DNA from: Eunapius fragilis
Lineage: Eukaryota; Porifera; Demospongiae; Spongillida; Spongillidae
Direction of reading: 5' to 3'
Length of the DNA stretch: 64,000 nucleotides
NCBI GenBank assembly: GCA_963681505.1
Contig: OY811971.1
Location: forward strand, 19,044,369 to 19,108,368
The translations under genes and the position numbers were made by a program. Position 1 is the first letter of the stretch. Every line of letters starts with the position of its first letter. This document shows, in pieces, positions 1 to 11,984 of the stretch. The notes under the pieces are model-generated. The model was not told the origin of the DNA. It searched no databases and worked only from the letters and a program-made list of their open reading frames with translations.

Positions 1-173
1 AGAGATACACTCAGGTAAGGGAAGAGGGATACACTCAGGTAAGGGAAGAGGGATACACTCAGGTAAGGGAAGAGAGATACACTCAGGTAAGGGAAGAGAG
101 ATACACTCAGGTAAGGGAAGAGAGATACACTCAGGTAAGGGAAGAGGGATACACTCAGGTAAGGGAAGAGGTA
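1..173. repeat. 24-bp tandem repeat (about 7 copies)
   Basis: The unit GATACACTCAGGTAAGGGAA plus a short purine spacer recurs every 24 bases about seven times, almost without change. Each unit contains CAGGTAAG, a perfect splice-donor consensus, but on the strand opposite to the overlapping FAM50 gene. It lies in the last visible FAM50 intron. High identity suggests a young minisatellite. Confidence 0.95.
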
Positions 174-258
174 AGGGTAAAAAGGTTATTATGACCTCCA
201 TGACATACACCAGTTCCTCCCATTATATACAACACCTCCTCCCCAGTCCCAAACAGAC

Positions 259-601
259 CTCATCCTTCTCAAGGCTGGCGTCATTCACAATCCTCACATC
301 CTCGTGGACATCAAAGCTAAAGAGAGGACCTGGGTGATGGAAAGTCACCTGACTAATCACCTGACCCCACCCCCTCACCAATGGTCCCACCATCACTTAC
401 CACTCTTGCCCCTAGCCTTTGTGACAATGAAGTCATAGAAAGAATGATGCTGCATGGGATGGGGACAAGATGATCAGGGGGCGTTGCTATACTTCACCAC
501 ACCCAGTACCTGAGGAATGATCAGGTCTTCCTTCACATAAATAAGACTGTCTGGACCAGCTGCCCTGATGTTCAGTGGAAAGAAAAGTCATAACGCCATC
601 A

Positions 602-681
<80 letters not shown>

Positions 682-3600
682 ATTGATGACAATTGCACTC
701 ACACAGGAAAAAAAATCGTGTTCCGGACCTTGGGTTTTATCCTATCAACCTTGGGATCTGTTCCATCAAATGTATTCACTGTTGTCTTAGGCACTTTGAA
801 TACGTTTGATGGAACAGATCCCAAGGTCGATAGGTTAAAACCCAAGGTCCTGAACACGATTTTTTTCCTGTGTCATTGGTGATAATTTTAACACTACATG
901 TATGCATAACGCCATAAGTACCCTGGAGCCTTCCACATGCCTGTGCAATCAACATGAACTCTCATCAACACCATTGTCTAAACATCCTCATTTGTCTACC
1001 GCTGTGTGTACAGATAATAAAATTATTCTGTTTAACATCCCTTTTACATTTGACGGTGCGTGCTCTTTGTACAGGTCTTTTGGAGCTTGGCCCGAAATTG
1101 CCAAGGTATAATTCTTTTTCTGTGGTTCCAAGCCAGAGCTTCAAGGTAAAGCTACATGAATCCTACTGTGATACACATGGCTGTGACATAATATTCTATA
1201 GTAACTACACATATCACGGTAGAATAGCTTTACCTTGAAGCTCTGGCTTGGAACGAAAGAAAATGAATTAGACCTTGGCAATTTTGGGCCAAGCTCCAAA
1301 AGACCTGTACAACGAGCATGCACCGTCAAGTGTAAAAGGAATGTTAAACAGAATAATTTTATTATCTGTACACAGCGGTAGACAAATGCAAATGTACGCC
1401 CGGTAGAAACAAATTGCCATGGCGATGGGAACTGGTAGCAATGCTTGTTACATACCTCAGCTCTGAAAAGTCCTTTCTCAGGCTTTCAAGGCATTTCTGA
1501 AGAAACATTCGTATGGTGTCACCTTTTTTCATCTGAAGGCAACAAGAGGGAGAGTTGTAAACTGGACACACCCTGAACACACCCTCACAAGCAGCACATG
1601 TTCCCAGACCACACACTCAACATGTACATCTACTTAGACCACACCTACTCACGTGCACACGTTCCCAGACCACACCTTCTAATATGTACATCTACTTAGA
1701 CCACACCTACTCACGTGCACATGTTCCCAGACCACATTCTCTCACCTGCACATGCTTACGATGACCCGAGCCATCCCAGTAACTGTAGGTGATGTCAATA
1801 TCCTCATCTACATAAAGGCAACACATACATGTACATGTAAGGGGAAGACCACCACATAACAACAAACACCTCCACAAGCAGGGCACGTACACATATTAAT
1901 GTGGTCATCTTAATGCTAATAATGTTTAAACCACACGTGTATATACTTTATAATACATGTGCACATCAGAGCAAACCATTACATACCAATAGCTTGTACA
2001 CAACAGTTACACTATCTCATCCCCAGGCCTGTAGTACGTTATAATGTACATGTAGATATACATGCAGGGAAGCAACGCATTCAGATTTTGGGGTGGGGAG
2101 GGGTTAAAAGACTAAAGCGACACGGGGCAAAGCCTTAATAATATTTGAAATCAATAGTTTAATGCCTTTTTAATTAACTTCATTTTTTGAACTTCATTTA
2201 TTGAATGATTTAAATGCCTTTTCAAAACTCAATAATACACATAGTACACACCACATAGTACAGGGCCCACGGAGCTAGGGGGACAAGGGGGACCGCTGAC
2301 CCCCCACTTTTTTTTAGCCGATAATTTTTATTTTAAAAAATGCAATTATCGATGCAGTATAATTATGCATGCATAATACGTACATACAAGCATGCAGGCG
2401 ACCAGCCTTTTGTTCTTTTGTTATTGTGCAGGGTATCCACCTCAAGATATAGTGGTTTGATTGTTTGCTTGACGAAGGGGCTAGGGAACTCTGAAATACA
2501 TTTGCATGTGTTAGATAGCCAGCCAACCGATTGGATTCGAACTCCAATTGCCGGGTCGGTTCGCTACATACACAACGGGCGAATCAGTCTCATTAAAAAG
2601 CAGTGTATATATAATTCTTCCAAGTAATCCAACCATGCTATAAGATATCGGCAGAATCTTTTAATTCGAGTAATGAAGCACGTGGAACTGCAGGTGTGCC
2701 AAACAAAGATAATGACCGTGTATACTTTACCAGACGACATACCTGCACCCGAGGATATAGCCACACTTACAATGTGAAAAGTGCCTTGTTATGGAGATTG
2801 TTACAGACTTTACTATATTTACACTGATCCAGCTACATGTACACTAAGGCAGTTAGTGGAAGATCTTTTTCGACCGCTCGTAGCTTGAAAACTTGGCTTC
2901 GTTCAAGCATGAATCAAATTAAAAAGTTACTGTTCAGTTTATTCAAATGTTCAATTCTGGAGTTATACCATTATGCGCGACTTTCCAATCACCCTGAATA
3001 GATCGATATGAGGTATTGTTGTGCTTTTTTGCTTATACGGTGGGGTCATTCTATAGCAGATCACCCAATGACCCCTTTTTTAAAACACTGCACCCTCTCA
3101 GATTTAGATGAAATTTGGTATGTGTGTTTAATATGACTGGGAAAGTTATCACACCAATTATCACCTTTTGTCATGAATTAGATTAGGAGATAATGGAGTT
3201 TTTATCTTTTATTAACCATTCTGACCTCTCATTGCTTGTACCCTCTTTCCTTTATAACCAAAGGTCCAAACATAGCATGTAAGGTATCATTTTAAAGCTC
3301 TTAGCATGCCAAATCTCACAATGTTTAAATGTAATCATTATGTTAATAAAGATGACTGTTACTATGCAATGAAATATTTAACCTTATATTACTAAAAAGG
3401 GATAGGTAGTTATTAAAAATGCCACCATTCCCCATTAAGCCCTACCCTTGCAACATGAGATAATTAAAAAACTTTGGTGGCAAATCATAAAATTTTTGTT
3501 CCCTTTTAGAAACCAGTAACCACTCACAGTATTAACTGAAGAGAATACCAATAAAAATTACATATAATTACAACAGGTAAATAGGTGGGCTATTACAGTT

Positions 3601-6600
3601 CTACTTCAGAGTTCTCTCCCACAAAGTATGAGCCTTTTCAGCCTTCTTCTGAAATTGAGTACCCTCGTCTTCCACTGGTACGATTTGGGGGCTCAATAGT
3701 GCAAAGAATGTCACTTTCACGAACCCAGCAAGTGTCATCCTTTTCAGGAAAAACAAACCTCCTACCTCCAACACTAGGATGTTAATAAACAATGTTTAAA
3801 TGTAATTATTATGTTAATAAAGGTAACTGTTACAGTGCAATGAAATATTTAACCTTGTATTGCTCAAAAGGGATAGGTTGTTAATTAAAATGCCACCATT
3901 CCCCACAAAGCCCTATCAATCTTTTTAGTAAAGGATAAAAAAATGCAATGGCAAATCATACTGTTAGCAGACTATATGTATTGGTAGAAAGACTATGTTT
4001 TTTCAAACGTGGGTTCTGTGGCACTGTAAGGCGTCAGGTGTTAATATATTCATGATATGACCGAATGTGGAGTTAAATGTAAACAGAACAGAGGCGCATG
4101 AAACCTTACTTTGGCTAATCGACTCCTGAACGCAACAGTATCACTGGGAAAACACAGGCAACACTGCACCCTTTTGTTGTGTACGTCTGAAATGGAGACA
4201 GTTCCCTTGGAATTGACAGCCACTGCGTTATCAGTGATACAACCCAGCATACAACCAGCACCGTGTATGCCTTTCTGAAAACGTTATTAGAAGGTCTGAA
4301 AGTAAAGTATCCAGCCATCAAAAAGGTCCACTACTTTTCTGATGGCTGTGCAGGCCAGTATAAAAATTGTTTCAATTTAATAAACCTCTGTTTCCACCAA
4401 GAGGACTTTAGGTTGCTGGCTGAGTGGAACTTTTTTGCGACCTCCCACGGCAAGGCTGCTTGTGATGGAATAGGGGGTACTGCAAAGCGCCTCACACTTA
4501 AAGCCAGCCTGCAACGTCCTGTATCCAACCAAATCATTACTCCTCGTGATATGTTCTCATTTTGTAGTGAGAGCATTTCGGGAATACAATTTTACTTTGT
4601 TTCCAAAGAAGCAGTCCTGGAAGCAGAGGCATCACTAGCACCTTAGCAGTTCATGAAATCTCATCTGGAGAGAGGACTGCTGTGGTCAGTGTTGTGGAAT
4701 CACTGCAGGTTGATACCTCTGATGTGACCAAGGGCAGCTACATCGCATGCATGTACGATGGAGAAGTCTGGTACGGGCTAGTGGAGGAGATATCTGAGGA
4801 ATTTGGGGATTTTTAAAAAAAAGTTCATGCATCCTAGTGTTGGAGGTAGGAGGTTTGTTTTTCCTGAAAAGGATGACACTTGCTGGGTTCGTGAAAGTGA
4901 CATTCTTTGCACTATTGAGCCCCCAAATCGTACCAGTGGTAGAGGAGGGTACTCAATTTCAGAAGAATCTAAGTCCAAGGCTGAAAAGGCTCATACTTTG
5001 TGGGAGAGAACTCTGAAGTAGAACTGTAATAGCCCACCTATTTACCTGTTGTAATTATATGTAATTTTTATTGGTATTCTCTTCAGTTAATACTGTGAGT
5101 GGTTACTGGTTTCTAAAAGGGAACAAAAATTTTATGATTTGCCACCAAAGTTTTTTAATTATCTCATGTTGCAAGGGTAGGGCTTAATGGGGAATGGTGG
5201 CATTTTTAATAACTACCTATCCCTTTTTAGTAATATAAGGTTAAATATTTCATTGCATAGTAACAGTCATCTTTATTAACATAATGATTACATTTAAACA
5301 TTGTGAGATTTGGCACGCTAAGAGCTTTAAAATGATACCTTACATGCTATGTTTGGACCTTTGGTTATAAAGGAAAGAGGGTACAAGCAATGTGAGGTCC
5401 GAATGGTTAATAAAAGATAAAAACTCCATTATCTCCTAATCTAATTCATGACAAAAGGTGATAATTGGTGTGATAACTTTCCCAGTCATATTAAACACAC
5501 ATACCAAATTTCATCTAAATCTGAGAGGGTGCAGTGTTATTTACTGGGTGATCAGCCATAGAATGTCCCTGTGTATTTATATGCGTGCTATCAGGAACTA
5601 CAACAATAGTAGTTCCTAAATACGAATTGACCAGGGTCGTGAAATCATTTTAAAAACGCGACCCGTGTATAACTCGCGTACCAAGAAACAGATAGTGTAG
5701 CTCTTTGTTGCTATCGAACCAGAAGGCAAAGACGATCATTTTAATGCTTTTTTCCAGCCTTCAAACTGTTTGCTTTAAGAGAACAAAAAAGTCAGTGTTT
5801 TACCTCGTCCCCAGGCCAATTCTTCTCCGTCGTCGTCATCGTTGTTGTTTTCTTCTCGAGTGACTATAACTCCAGATAGGAATGGTTTTAAAGAGCGCCA
5901 ATTATACCAATCGCTTTAGAATCTCCTGGAAGGACATCTTCAAGTATCAGATGTATGAATAAAGCATAAAACTAACATATGTAATCATTACGTAATGCAG
6001 AGTGTTAAATTGAAGTGTTCCCATGGCAAAATTATGTATATTTAGAATTGTGCAGCGTTATAAACTGGTGGGATTTCATTTGATTGCAGTTTTGTTCACC
6101 ACTTTTGGCTAGCGAAGTTGTTTTTTTTCAAAATGCCTTCACGTCAACAAAAGAGGAGAGGCTAAACGACGAGAGGAATACCTCCAAAATCGAGACGGTC
6201 GACGAGTTCGAGTCCTCCTGCGTTCGGTACAGTGCTGATCCTGAACAAAAGCGGGCGTCTGTTCGAGACGGTAATTGAAGTGATGGTGGTTGGGGGGGGG
6301 GGGGGGAACTGCATAAGTGACCCATCTTCAATTAAAGAGGCGACGTCATAGCTATAACTTGTCGGCACTTATCAGTATTCGCAGATATCATGACAATAAT
6401 ATTAAAGCTTAAAAATAGAGGAAACAAGTAAAGAAAAACATTCTCTAACGAGAACGTTGGTGGGATATGGGAATTGGATGCAAAAGTGGTGTAACAAGGA
6501 AGGGAACAAGGTTTTGAGAAAAGGAAATGAGACAATAATCCTATATTTAGCACTTTTTTGGTTCTGTCACATTTACATGTGCTAAACATTTTGTCTCATT

Positions 6601-9600
6601 TTTCTTTTCCAAAACCTTGTTCCCTTCCTTTTTACACCACTTTTGCCTCCAATTCCTATATCCCACCAACTTTCTCGTTAGAGAATGTATTTCTTTACTT
6701 GTATAGGATTTGATGGCAATAGGTGGTGTAAAATCAAGGAAACAAGGTCTTATCAGAAGAGAAAATGTAATGGTCCTATATTTCCAATAGAAGTAGTGCG
6801 TACAATCCGTGTTTCAACTATTTGTGACCGTAGAGTTTGACACTTATTCGTACCCTTTGGTCATGTTTAACCGGTGAGACTTTGCGGGACTCTGCGCTTA
6901 GTACCCGTAGGCTACTGTAGAGCCTTCTATACGTTTTCTGGTAGCCCGTGTGACAATACATTTGATTGTGTATCATAAATATATAGGTAGCGTGAAACTC
7001 GGGCAATACAGGGCGTGTACTCTCTATAAAATAGCGGAATTCATGGGACTGGATCACTTCTTCTAGTAGGTGTTTATAAGGTCTGCACATCGCAACAAAG
7101 AGAAAAATCATTGAGTTATTTGATGATGTCGAGGTCTTATATACAGTGCACTCCGATCTCGTTCTTTTAATATTTGTACCGATGTTGATATTATGATTTT
7201 TATCTTTTTTTTTTGGGTTTGCTCTAAGCTATCATGGGAAAGAGGAAGTTGAGGTTCGTAATGAGGAAAACGGTGACAGTAGGACTGGAACCAGTAGATT
7301 CGGGAGGTACAAAAAGTGCAGTAGTCATTATTGCAGCTGCGAAACGCGGACTGTACGTAACAAATGAGATTCATAGCCCTGTTTACTATCCATGCATTAC
7401 TCCAATATCTATGGTTGCATGTGAAGTCGTTTGCAGAGCCGACATGGTCTGCCTGGTCTTCCATTACTATAGCGCAGCTAGCATAATATGGTCGCCATCA
7501 CGTAGATGTAATCATCTATGATGTAATACATGTGGCCTGCGCAGTTAATTGGATCAATGTAAGGCACCCCCTCCCGCATTTGATTACAATCATTGAATTG
7601 CTAACTACCTGTATCCATTTGTGAATTGCAGTGGGGGGGGGGGGGGGGGGGGGCACGCCCCCCTGCAATTCACAAATGGATACAGGTAGTTGGAATTTGG
7701 TTGTAACCCCAAACATGGGAATAAAAATTACTAGGGAATAAAAAATTCCATGCTGGGAATTTGGTTGTAAACCCAAACATAGGAATTAAAGTTACTGGGA
7801 AATGTCATAAACCCGTTGATGGGAATGCGAAATTTTTTCCTGTATGCATGTATGTACGTGCATGTATATTATAACCCGCGAATCAATTCCATCCCCTATG
7901 TGAAAGTCCTCGTTACCAAAAGATGCCGCCAACCGTGTCCAGCACTCTGTTATGAGACATCATCGTTTTAGTTGGTCTATGAGTTAGAGTCCTCCCGCTT
8001 CGGTACAAAGCTGACCTTTCAAAAGCGGGCGTCTGCTCGCGACGGTAGAAATGGGGGGGGGGGGGGGGGGGGGACTGTATAAGTGCCCGTTCTTCAATTA
8101 AAGAGGCTACGTCATAACTATAACTTGTGAGCACTTGCCAGTATTCGCAGAAATCATCAACAATAAAATTAAAAATAGAGGAAACAAGTAAAGAAAAGCA
8201 TTCTCTAACGAGAAAGTTGGTGGGATATAGGAATTGGAGGCAAATGTGGTGTAAAAAGGAGGGGAACAAGGTTTTGGGAAAAGAAAAATGAGACAAAAAT
8301 CCTAAATTTAGCACTTGTTTTGGTTCTGTTACATTTACATGTGCTAAATATAGGATTTTTGTCTCATTCAAAAGAAAAATCCTATATTCTTTTGGTTGTT
8401 ACATGTACATGTGCTAAATATAGATTTCGCATTTTTCTTTTCCTAAATTTTTCATAATTTTTTTTTCCTAAATGTTTGTTTTCTCTATTTTTTAATTATC
8501 ATTTTTTATTTTTTATAATGGCAAGTACCCCCTCCCCTCCCTCCCCTTTTCAATTACATTCACAAGCAGACACCCGCTTTTGTTTGGGATCACTGTAAGG
8601 AACTGTAATTCTAACTCGTCGTCTCGTCGTTTAGCTCTCCTCTTTTGTTTGCACAATTCTAAATACACATAAATGTCGCCATGGGAACGCTTCTATTAAA
8701 CACTACGCATTACGTAATGATTACATTTGTTAGTTTTATGCTTTATTCATACATCTGATACTTGAAGATGTCCTTCCAGGAGATTCTAAAGCGATTGGTA
8801 AAATTGGCACTCTTTAAAACCATTCCTATCTGGAGTTATACTCACCCGAGAATTAGAAGACGACGACGACGTCAACAGAGAAGATTTGGCCTGGGGACGA
8901 GGTAAAACACGAACTTTTGATTCTCTTAAAGCAAACAGTTTGACGACTGGAATAAAACATTAAAATGACCGTCTTTGCCTTCTGGTTTGATAGCAACAAA
9001 GTGCAACACTATCCGTTTCTCGGTACGTGAGTCGCGTTTTTAATGATATTCACGACCCAGGTCAATTCCTACAAACATGTAGGAACTACTATTGTAGTTC
9101 CTGATACCCTCCGCGAGCCCTGTACACACCTCCACAGAACACACCTCCACACAGAACTCACCTCCACACAGAACTCACCTCCACACAGAACACACCTCCA
9201 CATAGAACTCACCTCCACACAGAACACACCTCCACATAGAACTCACCTCCACATAGAACACACCTCCACAGAACTCCCCTCCACACAGAACACACCTCCA
9301 CACAGAACACACCTCCACACAGAACTCACCTCCATAGAACACACCTCCACAGAACTCCCCTCCACACAGAACACACCTCCACACAGAACACACCTCCACA
9401 CAGAACGCACCTCCACACAGAACACACCCCACACAGCACATCAGTGCAAACCTCCACATCTCCACACAGCCCACATAGCACACACCTCCACATAGTACAC
9501 ACCTCCACACAGTACACACCTCCACACAGTACACACCTCCACATAGTACACACCTCCACACAGTACACACCTCCACACAGTACACACCTCCACATAGTAC

Positions 9601-11041
9601 ACACCTCCACACAGCACACACCTCCACACAGCACATACCTCTACATAGCATACACCTCCACATAGCACACACCTCCACATAGTACACAGTATACACCTCC
9701 ACATAGCACACCTCCACATTGCACACACCTCCACATTGCACACACCTCCACATAGTACACACCTCCACAGTACACTCCTTCACAGCACTCCCCTATAAGG
9801 GCATCACACACTCACTCTTGATCTTCTCTTGCTTCTCCAACCACTCCTTCCTCAGACGTTCTCTCTCCTGTTGCTCTGCCTCCTGTAAGGAGAGATCTAA
9901 CATCCCAGGTCACCACTAGGGGGTGCTAGGGGGCGGGGCCACACTGACCTCCCGCTCCTTATCAGGGAGGAAGGAGGTGTCCACAGTGGGGTTCTTGGTC
10001 ATCTTCTTCTTCTTGAAAGATGGAGGAGAGTCTATGAAGGGAGGGATGTACAAGGGAGAGACGGATAGGGGTAAGCACCTGCTCACAGAACTGAAGCAGT
10101 GTTGTACCCTCAGCCTTCTCTTTGTCCTCTTCCTTCCCTCCACCTCCTCCCCTCTCCTCTTCCTCGTCGTCCCCGTCAAAGTCAAAGGACAGCACACCTC
10201 CACCTCTGGCCCCTCTCTTGGTTTGCTTCCTCTCCTCCTCACTAGGTACAGCCAAGGTGACATGTAAGGTGCCACTTCTCCATGTTAGTGCCCCGCCCCC
10301 CGCCCCCCATGTTCACATAATTGAATTACTATCTCAGTAAGTTATGTTAGACTATGCCAGCAGTTACATGTAAAACAAACCATACAGAAAGCATTACACA
10401 GAGGCCTGTAAATTTACAAAAATATCCAAAAAAACAAAATATGGAAATCTTTGGATATTGTAGGAAATTCCATCTACAACATGAACCAAAGCAGTGGTAC
10501 TAAGTACCCATGCCACGCTTCCCACCGGGTCTACTATCAATAACGTACTTAGGCCATTAAGTCCAGTGGTCTCCATTAACCACTGGGTTAGTGCTACAAA
10601 ACTATTGATGGATTCCATATAACGCACACCTCTTAGCTGCAGCCAAGGCCGCGGCTAGCTGCCTTTCCCGCTCTTTCACTAAACTCTCCCTTTTCTCCTT
10701 CATCTGCTCAAGCGTCACGAGACCTAGGAGAGGGGAACAAAGGCGTGCATATCCCGTCATCTTAGGCCTTCTAGTTACCTATCGTGCTGGACTTGAGCTG
10801 TTCTTCCACCATGTCAAAACTAGTTGAGAATTTATCTGTGACCTCGAAGGTCGACTTGAGAGCATGCTCCTACAGCAATTTAAAGCAGCAATGTCAAAAA
10901 CTATGCAAACGTCACGTAGACTGTGCCTACCTCCGCTATTTTCTGCTTCATTTTCTCAAGTTCCTGGCGCTGCTGTTCGCGCTTTTTCATGAGGTTCATA
11001 GCCCTCGCTCCTTCCGAAGCGGCGCCCTTGTACTGAGCCAT
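259..11041 (-). CDS. FAM50A: FAM50/XAP5 family protein, 11 of about 12 coding exons (3' exon off-window)
   Basis: Homologue of FAM50A/XAP5, a nuclear protein linked in vertebrates to spliceosome function. Exons on the minus strand: 11041-10931, 10869-10779, 10723-10630, 10241-10108, 10031-9949, 9882-9816, 1807-1746, 1532-1456, 564-510, 449-401, 329-259. All introns are GT-AG and every phase joins, giving 298 codons. The product starts [15 protein letters not shown], then has a basic coiled-coil-like N-terminal part, an acidic Gly/Glu stretch, the conserved [12 protein letters not shown] and [10 protein letters not shown] blocks, [28 protein letters not shown] and [10 protein letters not shown]. 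The human protein is about 339 residues, so one exon encoding roughly 35-40 C-terminal residues should lie left of position 1. Intron 6 (1808-9815) is about 8 kb and filled with transposons; the other introns are small to about 1 kb. The start is the conserved MAQYKG. Identification is by recalled family motifs; exon edges were read by eye. Confidence 0.93.
602..675. repeat. (GT)n microsatellite
   Basis: An almost pure GT dinucleotide tract of about 70 bases in a FAM50 intron, directly upstream of a foldback hairpin. Cys/Val and Thr/His open frames across it are artefacts. Confidence 0.97.
703..880. mobile_element. Foldback MITE-like hairpin
   Basis: About 75-base arms (around 705-780 and 795-870) are near-perfect inverted repeats reading from CAGGAAAAAAAATCGTGTTC inward to the GATCTGTTCCATCAAA block, separated by a short loop. 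No coding content. It lies in a FAM50 intron next to the (GT)n tract, so it is probably a non-autonomous palindromic element. Confidence 0.85.
980..1392. mobile_element. Foldback MITE-like element with ~190-bp arms
   Basis: The left arm (about 980-1175) and right arm (about 1205-1392) are inverted copies: the left reads inward from TTTGTCTACCGCTGTGTGTA, and the right ends in the reverse complement of the same block. Several small mismatches mark moderate age. No open frame is conserved. It lies in a FAM50 intron. Confidence 0.88.
1808..3040. other. Start of the 8-kb FAM50 intron, no gene seen
   Basis: AT-rich intronic sequence between the [10 protein letters not shown] exon and the first long inverted-repeat element. 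I see no conserved reading frame, only short shadows and scattered ACATGTAC motifs. Confidence 0.6.
3043..5578. mobile_element. DNA transposon with ~735-bp inverted arms
   Basis: The left arm (about 3043-3782) and right arm (about 4828-5578) are reverse complements with few differences, from the tip (GGTCATTCTATAGCAGATCA left, its complement right) to the CATCCTAGTGTTGGAGG block. The unique centre (about 3783-4827) carries most of a transposon-type coding region whose 3' end lies inside the right arm. The left arm therefore carries an inverted copy of that coding end. The element sits in FAM50 intron 6, with its coding strand antisense to the host gene. Confidence 0.88.
4192..5021 (+). pseudogene. 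Transposon-encoded protein remnant (FSDG / [10 protein letters not shown] family)
   Basis: In-frame coding is readable from about 4192, with motifs [36 protein letters not shown] and, in the tail, [13 protein letters not shown] and a [16 protein letters not shown] block ending at 5021. I recognise this combination from uncharacterised transposon-associated proteins common in cnidarian, fish and sponge genomes; I do not assign a superfamily. It is broken: an upstream stop near 4186, a stop and frame change at about 4644, and another shift at the T/A homopolymer near 4815. No intact start is visible. Confidence 0.75.
6422..6702. mobile_element. Foldback MITE family copy 1
   Basis: Palindromic element: termini ACAAGTAAAGAAA..., then an inner block containing GTTGGTGGGATAT and GGTGTAA, mirrored on the right arm. 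It is related to copies at about 8181-8370, 25738-25999, 32673-32832 and 39338-39630. The arms here have drifted (several substitutions), so it is older than the 39-kb copy. Confidence 0.85.
7600..7700. repeat. Inverted repeat around a poly-G tract
   Basis: CTACCTGTATCCATTTGTGA followed by ATTGCA on the left is mirrored on the right of a run of more than 20 G. A hairpin with a G-rich loop is possible. Confidence 0.8.
9116..9780. repeat. ~17-bp minisatellite (CACACCTCCACA-type)
   Basis: About 40 variable units of roughly 17 bases (ACACCTCCACATAGTAC, ACACCTCCACACAGAAC and similar). They end about 35 bases downstream (in FAM50 orientation) of the exon at 9882-9816, so they mark the 5' end of the large intron. 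On the minus strand the tract is G-rich. His/Thr and Cys/Val frames are artefacts. Confidence 0.95.
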
Positions 11042-11511
11042 CTCGGTTGCCTAATATAATTTTTTGTTCGTTTCATAAAACTGAGTCTGGGGCCGAGAAT
11101 TGCTATGAATCACGTGCCCTACTTGGCAATGCATCATCTTCTTTGATATAGAACAATCTCCTCGTAGCTGGAAACCGGCCGGTCAGGATAATTACTGATT
11201 TCACTAATCCTGAAACAACTGACCATTGAACTGACCATGCGTGAGGAGAAAATACCCACCTGGCGTTATATGGCTGTGCTAGTCAACAGATCTTTAAATC
11301 TCTGCATTATAGTACAATGCGGCGGATGATTACATGATCAGCAGCTAATGTCTATTTACACATATTACCAAATCGCACCGGACTAGAGAATGTTTCATGA
11401 CGACAGTAGTGTATATACTACTTCATAAAATGTTACATGTAATTATATTTAGGTCAAAACTACTGTATAGTGCAAAAGAAACGCATGTTATGCGCCTATC
11501 ATTCTTACGTG

Positions 11512-11552
11512 AGACCCCCCCCCCCCCTCCCCCCCGGGGGGGGGGGGGGGGG
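11512..11552. repeat. Back-to-back poly-C / poly-G tract
   Basis: A C-run of about 18 (one T interruption) is followed directly by a G-run of about 17, forming a perfect homopolymer palindrome in the FAM50-PNPO intergenic region. Another G-run of about 25 is at 11739-11764. Confidence 0.95.
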
Positions 11553-11809
11553 CAATGGGAGGGATTTGACCTTTATTAAAGCAAACCACCCCTGGTTGGG
11601 GGACAATAACCGGTCAAATGTTTAGCTCAGTTCGCTACGTGGTTTGATAAAAGATCAAACGCGTGCCGACTATGTCAAATCTGTGGCCCAGTTAATGATA
11701 TACACGAGTCAAATACCCACCTAGCTAATCCCGACTTCGGGGGGGGGGGGGGGGGGGGGGGGGGTGCATTACTCCACATGATTTGTCAACGGTTGACATG
11801 TGTGATTAG

Positions 11810-11913
11810 TCTCGTACCCAGACCGTCTATGACGTAAGCGATTATCGCTGTAAACTCACTACGTCTGAACGACAGCGATAATCGCTTACGTCATAGACGG
11901 TCTGGGTACGAGA
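11810..11913. repeat. Perfect 42-nt inverted repeat with CRE-like motif
   Basis: Arms 11810-11851 and 11872-11913 are exact reverse complements around a 20-nt spacer. Each arm holds TATGACGTAAGCGATTATCGC: an ATF/CREB-like TGACGTAA half and a near-palindrome GCGATTATCGC. The same unit recurs at about 11935, 11975 and 12018 and inverted at about 12905. Confidence 0.93.
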
Positions 11914-11984
11914 CCAATGTGTGATGTAGTCCGTCTATGACGTAAGCGATTATCGCTGTAAACACTACCCAGACCGTCTATGAC

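Larger units (their letters stand above)
5590..9106. mobile_element. ~3.5-kb transposon with long (>500 bp) inverted termini
   Basis: The tips TATCAGGAACTACAACAATA (5590) and its complement (ending about 9106) begin inverted arms of about 550-680 bases with indels (roughly 5590-6270 and 8560-9106). The left inner arm carries a short frame beginning [11 protein letters not shown] near 6131, the same type of peptide seen near 31,260 and 40,190 in this window. A foldback MITE (6422-6702), a partial second copy (about 8181-8370) and G tracts are nested inside. Internal direct repeats (about 6200-6470 versus 7990-8260) suggest rearrangement. No intact transposase is seen. Confidence 0.82.

Noticed and set aside
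1..173. Regular 24-bp repeats as a CRISPR array
   Set aside because: No variable spacers between repeats and a eukaryotic context; it is a plain tandem repeat.
487..882. Cys/Val and Thr/His-rich open frames
   Set aside because: Translations of a (GT)n microsatellite; no coding signal outside the repeat.
4050..4321. Minus-strand frames opposite the transposon coding region
   Set aside because: The plus strand carries family motifs at the same place; these are shadows.
9043..9783. Long repetitive His/Thr (plus) and Cys/Val/Trp (minus) open frames up to 202 codons
   Set aside because: Produced by a 17-bp minisatellite in a FAM50 intron; all frames show the same tandem pattern.
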